A stretch of DNA of 64,000 nt from a virus. The position numbers and the translations under genes were made by a program. The stretch's first letter is position 1, and the number at the start of each line of letters is the position of its first letter. The notes beneath the pieces are model-generated. The model ran no database searches. It worked only from the letters and a program-made list of their open reading frames with translations, and was not told the origin of the DNA. Shown in pieces: positions 59,086 through 64,000 of this stretch. Location: positions 41,938 to 105,937 of IMG/VR virus record IMGVR_UViG_3300008050_000022, one strand, 5' to 3'.

Positions 59086-60723
59086 TCACGCTATGACCCT
59101 CGAGACGTCCTTACCCTTGTAGACCACAGAGCCGTTTGACGTGAAGTGTGTCGGCCCCACAGTCCACGTATGTGTCCCTCGATCCAACCTACGGGTCATC
59201 AGGAAGTTGTACCTGTCCCCGGAGTACACCTTGACCCCCGCAGCTCGGCAGTCGTCCAAGAACGCCGTGTCCGACCCGCGTGACAGTTCTCTGAACTTGA
59301 TCCGAGCAAGGACTTCTCTTCGTACGACAAGAGTGGCCCCCGATACCCAGTTCACGTACTGGTGCTCCTGCCCCACATCCCGAAGTACCGTTTCCCCGGA
59401 CTCCTCTAGATACACGAAGTGGGACTTCTTCCCCACTATCCCCGCCTGCGTATACCGGAACTTCAAACACTGGTCCCACAAGTAGTCGGCTGCGTAGAAG
59501 TCGTCGTCATCAAACTTGGCCCAGTACCTGCCCGTACTTGCCGAAACCGCCACGTTGAGGCACCGCCCCAGAGGCCTCTGCTCGGGAACCTGTAGAACCT
59601 TCGCGCCGGGGAAGCGGGCCGCTACCTGCTCTGAGACCGTCTGCAGGTCGAATGCATCGTTGTTGAGGACTACTACCAGCTCCTTGTTGGGGTACGTCTG
59701 CCGCTGGAAAGCATCTAGTGCTCCCTGTAGTAGCTCGGGGCGATTAGTGACCACCGCCACAGTGGCCTTGGGCCAGCGCTCCCGCACACGCAACCCCAGC
59801 ACCTCACGGATTACGTCCGCCCGATCCCGGTACGCGTGCTCTCGCATCACCTTGCGGTACCCCTTCTGGGCAAAGCGGTCCCGCCACTCCTCATCCCCCA
59901 GCACCTTCTGGACATGCTGGCTGGCCTCGGCCCGACTCCCTGCCGTTAGGACTACGTCACCCAGCATCTCGTCTACAGCGCGAGTCGGGTTCGTGATCAC
60001 AGGGGTCCGGGACGCCAAGAGCTCGAAGACTCTTCGAGCCATCATGGTCGGAGAAGAGGTGACTGTGTTGACGTTCAGGAACGCCTTGTAGCCCTTGTAG
60101 CTCTTCACCATCTCTGCGTAGCTCAGAGAACCCCTGACGTACTTCCGGAGGGCTGGGGGGAAGGTGTACCGGGGATTCTTCTCCGCCAGGTGCCGATCAA
60201 ACACGTCCAGCGAACCGGACCTTGCCGCTCCCTGTAGCAGGATCTCCAGATCCTTGCACCTTTGAGGGTATTGGCTGTACCACGACCCTGCAAAGCAAAC
60301 AGCGCTCTTCCTGCTGCCTGAGTTAACGGGGTTGTGCACCTTGGGCTGAGCCGCGAAGGGCAGTGCTTTCACCTGATCGTGCCCGAGGTCTCGCTTGTAG
60401 CGATCTACGCACTCTGCATCTGTCGTGAACACCCAGTCGAACAACCGGGCGCTCTGCAAGAAGTCTTCGTAGTGAGGAGGGTCCTCCTTAGCTCTGAAGA
60501 CCCTGGGGATCTGCAGAGCTCGACTAAGTCGAGCCAGGCGGACCAGATCAGGAGAAGGTTCTCCGTAGATGCACCCTGCCCACTCGTTGAAGTTCGGTCG
60601 CCACCCACTCTCTACTAGGAGTAGATCCTCTTTCCCAGAGATCGAGAAGTCTCTGGGTACGGGGGACAGCTTAAACTCGGGGGCCCACCCCCGGAAGGAG
60701 AACTCGTCCAAGATGGAAAGCAC
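59086..60723 (-). CDS. Two-domain glycosyltransferase: CgeB-like GT-B plus GT-A
   Basis: 545 aa from GTG 60723, with GGAAGG upstream. The N-terminal domain (about 1-330) resembles the CgeB/Glyco_trans_1_2 family: LSILDEFSFRGWAPEF, YKAFLNVNTVTSSPTMMARR and FELLASRTPVITNPTRAVDE. The C-terminal GT-A domain has VAVVTNRPELLQGAL, NKELVVVLNNDAF, AKFDDDDFYAADYLW (metal-binding Asp cluster) and WVSGATLVVRREVL. Two transferases in one chain would add successive sugars. A long inverted repeat surrounds the start codon. It overlaps no neighbour; 71 bases separate it from the upstream gene. Confidence 0.88.
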   Translation of the reverse strand: MLSILDEFSFRGWAPEFKLSPVPRDFSISGKEDLLLVESGWRPNFNEWAGCIYGEPSPDLVRLARLSRALQIPRVFRAKEDPPHYEDFLQSARLFDWVFTTDAECVDRYKRDLGHDQVKALPFAAQPKVHNPVNSGSRKSAVCFAGSWYSQYPQRCKDLEILLQGAARSGSLDVFDRHLAEKNPRYTFPPALRKYVRGSLSYAEMVKSYKGYKAFLNVNTVTSSPTMMARRVFELLASRTPVITNPTRAVDEMLGDVVLTAGSRAEASQHVQKVLGDEEWRDRFAQKGYRKVMREHAYRDRADVIREVLGLRVRERWPKATVAVVTNRPELLQGALDAFQRQTYPNKELVVVLNNDAFDLQTVSEQVAARFPGAKVLQVPEQRPLGRCLNVAVSASTGRYWAKFDDDDFYAADYLWDQCLKFRYTQAGIVGKKSHFVYLEESGETVLRDVGQEHQYVNWVSGATLVVRREVLARIKFRELSRGSDTAFLDDCRAAGVKVYSGDRYNFLMTRRLDRGTHTWTVGPTHFTSNGSVVYKGKDVSRVIA

Positions 60724-60754
60724 CCTGCCTTCCGTGGACGAGTTCTCCTTCCGG
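60691..60754. repeat. Perfect 20-bp inverted repeat around a start codon
   Basis: CCGGAAGGAGAACTCGTCCA at 60691-60710 is the exact reverse complement of bases 60735-60754. The 24-base loop (60711-60734) holds the GTG start (60723-60721, - strand) and the SD-like GGAAGG of the glycosyltransferase. In the - strand mRNA this would form a 20-bp hairpin presenting the start in its loop. The arm downstream of the start also encodes LDEFSFR of the protein. Confidence 0.9.
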
Positions 60755-60794
60755 ATCCGCGGGGTCCTCTGTTCTCGGGGCCGTCTAGTCGAAG

Positions 60795-61298
60795 CTACGC
60801 GGACTTCTTGGCGGGCACGACCTCTGTCAGATACGCGTCCTGGGAGATCAGCCACATCGCCTCCTCGAGCTGCTCGTGGATCAGGTTGAGCTCCCACGTG
60901 CTCGGAGACCAGGTGAGGACCGTGTGCAGCGTCGGAGGGTTGTCGTCATCGCCGGGAACGATCTTCTTGATGGTGACCGTTGCGCCCTCGATCAGGTACT
61001 CCGCATCCTTGCCGGGCTCCAGGATGTCTTCCGGGTCGTCGATCGGCTCGAAGGAGAGGAAGATGTCCTGGGTGTGAAAGGAGAGGTTAGGGATCGCGTA
61101 CTTGAGCATCTCCGAGCAACTGCCGAAGAGGAGCTCCTGAACCTCGGATCCCAGCTCACGGGCGAAGGCCGCAGTTGGTACCGGGATCTCTACGTAGAGA
61201 TCTACGATGCGGATCCGATCGTCGTCCGGCCCCTTCTTCTTGGGCACGAGCTTCTTGAGGACGACTTCGAGAGGACTGGTGAAGAAGCTGCTAGCCAC
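60795..61298 (-). CDS. Hypothetical protein
   Basis: 167 aa from GTG 61298, eight bases inside the previous gene. N-terminal basic patch (LVPKKKGPDDD), then beta-rich sequence (IRIVDLYVEIPVPTAAFARE; IEGATVTIKKIVPGDDD) and a helical end. Unknown; the fold looks compact. Confidence 0.75.
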   Translation of the reverse strand: MASSFFTSPLEVVLKKLVPKKKGPDDDRIRIVDLYVEIPVPTAAFARELGSEVQELLFGSCSEMLKYAIPNLSFHTQDIFLSFEPIDDPEDILEPGKDAEYLIEGATVTIKKIVPGDDDNPPTLHTVLTWSPSTWELNLIHEQLEEAMWLISQDAYLTEVVPAKKSA

Positions 61299-61506
61299 AG
61301 ATGGCCCCCTTACTGGAGTTCTTGACGATGGCCTCGAACTCTAGCTGAAGCATGTCTCCAGGGGGCAGCTTCGCCAGCTTGAGGCACGTGAAGTCCGTTG
61401 CGAACTTGAAGAAGCCCTTGGTAGCGAAAGTCATTCCGTTCTTCTCCTCCAGCCGGAATTCGCTACCATCTCGCTCCAGGGTCTCGTTCATCTCTTCGAT
61501 AGTCAT
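61291..61506 (-). CDS. Small hypothetical protein
   Basis: 71 aa, ATG overlapping the previous stop (ATGA). MTIEEMNETLERDGSEFRLE, then MTFATKGFFKFATDFTCLKL. Unknown. Confidence 0.7.
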   Translation of the reverse strand: MTIEEMNETLERDGSEFRLEEKNGMTFATKGFFKFATDFTCLKLAKLPPGDMLQLEFEAIVKNSSKGAICG

Positions 61507-61817
61507 GTGTGCTCGTTGGGCTCGTTGGTTGAGACCTCGACTCCTAGCGCACGAAGGGCTGCTAGGAAGCCAGCAGCAGCCTCATCGTAGGTGAGGTCGG
61601 GGCCGATGATGATGTGCCCGTCTCCAGTGATCGTCAGGTACGTCTTGTTGAGGTCACCTCCATGGAAGACGGTGTCGAGGGGAAGGTTCGACGGCACGAT
61701 CGTAGGATCACCGCTGGACTCCAGAGGCAGACCCTGCTCAGCGCCCTCAAACGCAGGACCGCACGGTCCGGGGTTATGTCTGCCGCCGCAGCGACCGCAA
61801 CCAACAATGCCAACCAT
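61503..61817 (-). CDS. Hypothetical protein with N-terminal Cys cluster
   Basis: 104 aa, ATG 61817 (TGATG). VGCGRCGGRHNPGPCGP at the start suggests a zinc knuckle; the C-terminus has LTITGDGHIIIGPDLTYDEA, a small beta unit, and a helix. Unknown. Confidence 0.7.
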   Translation of the reverse strand: MVGIVGCGRCGGRHNPGPCGPAFEGAEQGLPLESSGDPTIVPSNLPLDTVFHGGDLNKTYLTITGDGHIIIGPDLTYDEAAAGFLAALRALGVEVSTNEPNEHT

Positions 61818-61981
61818 CAGTCCTGCTCCTCTTGAAGACGCTGAGCCGTCCTCTCGAAGTCCTTCTCAGTGACTTCGATATAGCTTCTGACCACGAGGGC
61901 TACATGGCAGGTGCCGCACACAGCACTACCTCCTTGGGCCGTCAACGGGTGGTGCCCGAAGTTGGGGTCGAGTTTGCTCAT
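61817..61981 (-). CDS. 54-aa protein with CxxCH motif
   Basis: Found by direct translation. ATG 61981 overlaps the previous stop (ATGA). MSKLDPNFGHHPLTAQGGSA then VCGTCHVALVVRSYIEVTEK. The CGTCH could bind zinc or heme, but with no export signal heme attachment is unlikely. Unknown role. Confidence 0.65.
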   Translation of the reverse strand: MSKLDPNFGHHPLTAQGGSAVCGTCHVALVVRSYIEVTEKDFERTAQRLQEEQD

Positions 61982-62298
61982 GGGATCACCTGCAGGCTGA
62001 GCCCGAACCCACCATCAGCGGGGTCCGTCGGGTCTGGGGCATGGGCCACCAGGCGCAGGCCGGGGATGGCCTGGTCAAGCAGCGTGTTGATGAGGCCGAG
62101 ACGAGACAGGGACAGGTGGCCGTCGTCGTGCTGGAGGGTGACGACGTCCTTGAAGTAGACGACGACAGCGTCCTTGCGCTCTCCGGACTCCTGAGGCAGA
62201 CGGACTCCTCGACCGGGAGTGAACGGGTCCATGATCGGTTCGCAGAGCGCTTCGACCTGGTCGGCAGGGATGGGAAGAGTGGCGGGTCCGAGCTTCAT
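61978..62298 (-). CDS. Hypothetical protein
   Basis: 106 aa, ATG overlapping the previous stop. LGPATLPIPADQVEALCEPI, then VVVYFKDVVTLQHDDGHLSL and LVAHAPDPTDPADGG. Probably a small alpha/beta protein of unknown function. Confidence 0.7.
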   Translation of the reverse strand: MKLGPATLPIPADQVEALCEPIMDPFTPGRGVRLPQESGERKDAVVVYFKDVVTLQHDDGHLSLSRLGLINTLLDQAIPGLRLVAHAPDPTDPADGGFGLSLQVIP

Positions 62299-62522
62299 GC
62301 GACGTCCTCGAGCTTCTGCTTCAGGTACCGCAGCATGGGCATGTCCGCCGCCAGAAGCTCCTGCTCGGTGACCTGGAAGGTGGTCTCCCCGGCCTTGAAC
62401 CGGAGCTCGTTGGCGACCTTCTCGATCAGGCGGATAGGTGATCCTGCCTCCACGAAAGCCTTGTTGACGCCCGCCACGTCGCGGGACAGGAAGATCGAAG
62501 CGAACTCTGTGAAGGTGCTCAT
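62295..62522 (-). CDS. Small hypothetical protein
   Basis: 75 aa from ATG 62522, overlapping the endolysin stop (ATGA). MSTFTEFASIFLSRDVAGVN, then RLIEKVANELRFKAGETTFQ. Directly downstream of the endolysin; no membrane segment, so not a holin. Confidence 0.7.
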   Translation of the reverse strand: MSTFTEFASIFLSRDVAGVNKAFVEAGSPIRLIEKVANELRFKAGETTFQVTEQELLAADMPMLRYLKQKLEDVA

Positions 62523-63493
62523 GCGACGTCCTTGAGCCAGGGCAGGATGTGGTCGTTGGCGCTCAGGGCGTTGACCATCTTCCTGCAGGTGGCGGTGTCG
62601 ATCCACTTCACACACTCGAAGTGCTGGCCGTCCTTGCGGCTGCGGTACCAACCGCCCCAGTAGAAGCCCCACCTCTCGAAGATGGTCACGAGTCGCCTCA
62701 GGGAGCCCTTCTCACCGACCAGGGCCGGCTGCTTGCCGAGACCGTTCCAGGCCATGTTCAGGTCGATGGCGACGGCGAACGCGTGGTTACTCAGCGTGGT
62801 GGTCGACCCCCGGATGAACCGCATGTTGTAGGTGCCGCCGTACGTCAGCAGCAGATCTGCAAAGCCCGCATCGTCGGCCTCCTGGAAGGCCCCGAGCAGC
62901 TGGGCTGCCGCCAGCTTGTGAAACTGGCAACGGCCTGAGCTCGGTGTGCCATAGACGTCGACCCCGACGAGCTGCGGGACCTTGATGGTGACGACGTTCT
63001 CGGTGTACCAGTCGTTGAGCTGGGGCGTTGACAGCTTATGAGTCAGAACAGGCTTGCCCTCGACGAGCTTGTACTCGAGCGGACCCCAAAGATCCTGGCG
63101 CTCGTCCTCGCTGAGGTAGACCAGATCGGCCCGACCATCCCCGTCCAGGTCGGAAGGGGCGGGGTACTTCGGGTCCATGTACCCGAGGCCGTGCTCGGCC
63201 AGCGTCGTCGACTTCGGGACGGTCCTGTCCACGGGGAGGGGGCGCCACGGAGGGTTGAGCCCTCGAGCCACTGCAGCATCCGTGGTGTCGTCTCCGACCT
63301 TGCCGTCGACGGCGATGCCCCACGCAGCCTGAGCTCGCTCAGTGGCGTCCTTTGTCTTCGGTCCGAAGTTCGGGCTGTAGTCGCCGACGTAGATGCCTTG
63401 GCCGGCGAGGAAGCTCTGCCAGGAAAGGATCCAGTCTCCCTTGCCGCCGTCACCAGCGGTGCCCTTGTCGCCTCGCTTCAGATAGACGGTCAT
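62519..63493 (-). CDS. Endolysin: peptidoglycan-binding plus M15-type peptidase
   Basis: 324 aa. Residues about 20-80 resemble a peptidoglycan-binding domain (SFLAGQGIYVGDYSPNFGPK; GIAVDGKVGDDTTDAAVARG). A middle loop has DLDGDGRADLVY, a calcium-loop-like motif. The C-terminal domain has SNHAFAVAIDLN (about 235-246) and GWYRSRKDGQHFECVKW (about 280-296), the His-Asp-His zinc ligands of M15/VanY-like L,D- or D,D-peptidases. There is no signal peptide, so release needs a holin, perhaps from the membrane genes at 32.8-33.5 kb. It is preceded by a 43-aa coupled gene. Confidence 0.87.
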   Translation of the reverse strand: MTVYLKRGDKGTAGDGGKGDWILSWQSFLAGQGIYVGDYSPNFGPKTKDATERAQAAWGIAVDGKVGDDTTDAAVARGLNPPWRPLPVDRTVPKSTTLAEHGLGYMDPKYPAPSDLDGDGRADLVYLSEDERQDLWGPLEYKLVEGKPVLTHKLSTPQLNDWYTENVVTIKVPQLVGVDVYGTPSSGRCQFHKLAAAQLLGAFQEADDAGFADLLLTYGGTYNMRFIRGSTTTLSNHAFAVAIDLNMAWNGLGKQPALVGEKGSLRRLVTIFERWGFYWGGWYRSRKDGQHFECVKWIDTATCRKMVNALSANDHILPWLKDVA

Positions 63494-63621
63494 ACCGCGA
63501 CCTCCGCAGCGACCCCGAGACCGAGCCGCACGGCCAGGTGCTCCGACCCATGGTCGACCATGCGCTTCTCCAGGGGTTCCTCGATGCCTGTAGTCGGAAT
63601 CATCTCTTTGGGATCACTCAT
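63490..63621 (-). CDS. 43-aa protein coupled to the endolysin gene
   Basis: Found by direct translation. ATG 63621 with GGAGG upstream; stop overlaps the endolysin start (ATGA). MSDPKEMIPTTGIEEPLEKR then MVDHGSEHLAVRLGLGVAAE. Soluble; function unknown. Coupling suggests timing with the endolysin. Confidence 0.6.
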   Translation of the reverse strand: MSDPKEMIPTTGIEEPLEKRMVDHGSEHLAVRLGLGVAAEVAV

Positions 63622-63707
63622 TGCGACCTCCGTATGTGGCCCGCCGCCCCGTACACGAAGGTGGATCTGCCCGTCTTCACCGAGCCTGAATTCGCCGCGA
63701 GCGACAT
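63618..63707 (-). CDS. Possible 29-aa mini-gene
   Basis: ATG 63707 to a TGA that overlaps the next start. MSLAANSGSVKTGRSTFVYG then AAGHIRRSQ. No clear SD. Included as possible because it is coupled and the gap is otherwise empty; it may be non-coding. Confidence 0.3.
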   Translation of the reverse strand: MSLAANSGSVKTGRSTFVYGAAGHIRRSQ

Positions 63708-63723
63708 GTAGCCCGCGAGGTGC

Positions 63724-64000
63724 TTAGGGGAGGTCTTTGCACATATCCCGTGTGAACCCGGCAGGCAGGCAATCACAGCACCCCATAGACTTAACCAGTT
63801 CAATTGCTGGCAGGCACGCCTCGCCCTCGGTCACCACACAGGCGGTGGCAGCGGCAGCGGTCGCTGCGCTGCAATAGGCTGTCTGCCACCAAGAGCAGCC
63901 CATGAGCAACGACGACGGCGCAGTGAGCTTTGCCTTGCAGGCTGGCTCTTTCTTGCACTCGCCAAGGTGCATGACGATTTCGTCGTAGTGCGCTACGGGC
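63724..64000 (-). CDS. Cys-rich protein, cut by right window edge
   Basis: At least 82 aa from ATG 63972, but the frame stays open to the window end (VAHYDEIV precedes the ATG), so the gene probably starts further right. Eleven cysteines are present, including GCSWWQTAYCSAATAAAATA and MGCCDCLPAGF, with a small hydrophobic Ala-rich stretch. Could be a metal-binding or disulphide-rich protein. Unknown family. Confidence 0.6.
   Translation of the reverse strand, partial: PVAHYDEIVMHLGECKKEPACKAKLTAPSSLLMGCSWWQTAYCSAATAAAATACVVTEGEACLPAIELVKSMGCCDCLPAGFTRDMCKDLP

Noticed and set aside
58020-60723. Host-derived polysaccharide island
   Set aside because: Codon use, overlaps and gene size match the phage genes around it and no mobile element borders are visible.

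Overview
The window reads as part of a large, GC-rich, tailed double-stranded DNA phage genome, most likely a virulent myovirus. The evidence is a family A DNA polymerase with a phage replication and recombination set, a baseplate J-like protein, a GPW/gp25-like baseplate protein, a tape measure, a tail hub with an embedded muralytic domain, rIIA/rIIB homologues and an endolysin. No integrase, attachment site, tRNA, rRNA, CRISPR array or insertion sequence was seen. Large terminase, portal and capsid genes are absent, so they must lie outside the window. Overlapping starts (ATGA, GTGA, TGATG) and SD-led or GTG starts are the rule. The host cannot be fixed from the sequence; GC-rich codon use and the endolysin type fit many high-GC bacteria.

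Layout. (1) Bases 1-9.85 kb, rightward: nucleic-acid metabolism. A Cys-rich protein (cut by the left edge), PolA, zinc-ribbon proteins, an HU-like protein, a RecA/UvsX-like recombinase, a Cas4/RecB-type Fe-S nuclease and a RusA-like resolvase. (2) 45.76 kb down to 9.87 kb, leftward: one tightly packed virion operon of about 36 kb. In transcription order it holds a small gene, tape measure, tail/hub proteins, two small basic proteins sharing an N-terminal motif, a sigma-70-like factor, Ig-like proteins, two small membrane/coiled-coil proteins, a YARHG lipoprotein, a DUF1360-like membrane protein, gp25, baseplate J and very large baseplate-associated proteins (932, 1748, 1571 and 1865 aa). One small zinc-ribbon gene points the other way between two of the giants. 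(3) 45.82-52.74 kb, rightward: DUF1281-like and companion genes, a structured leader with a 22-aa mini-ORF, an ATP-dependent DNA ligase with a WGR-like N-terminus, rIIA, rIIB and a phospholipase D-type nuclease. (4) 64 kb down to 52.75 kb, leftward: small genes, an M15-type endolysin, a two-domain glycosyltransferase, UDP-GlcNAc 2-epimerase, a second glycosyltransferase and a ribbon-helix-helix protein.

How it fits together. The left block copies and recombines the genome. The leftward operon builds the tail and baseplate and carries its own sigma-like factor, which could direct late transcription. The rII block and ligase form a middle-type module. The right block supplies lysis and sugar transfer, which could modify host glycans, virion proteins or DNA. 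Hairpins with a C(TTCG)G tetraloop end or separate several rightward units.

Most notable for follow-up: a perfect 20-bp inverted repeat whose loop contains the predicted start codon and SD of the two-domain glycosyltransferase; a roughly 40-residue beta-rich motif repeated across the giant baseplate proteins; a structured leader plus mini-ORF before the ligase-rIIA-rIIB genes; a possible capsid-targeting-like N-terminal motif; and a membrane/YARHG cassette inside the virion operon. Several genes of about 60 aa or less were found by hand translation.
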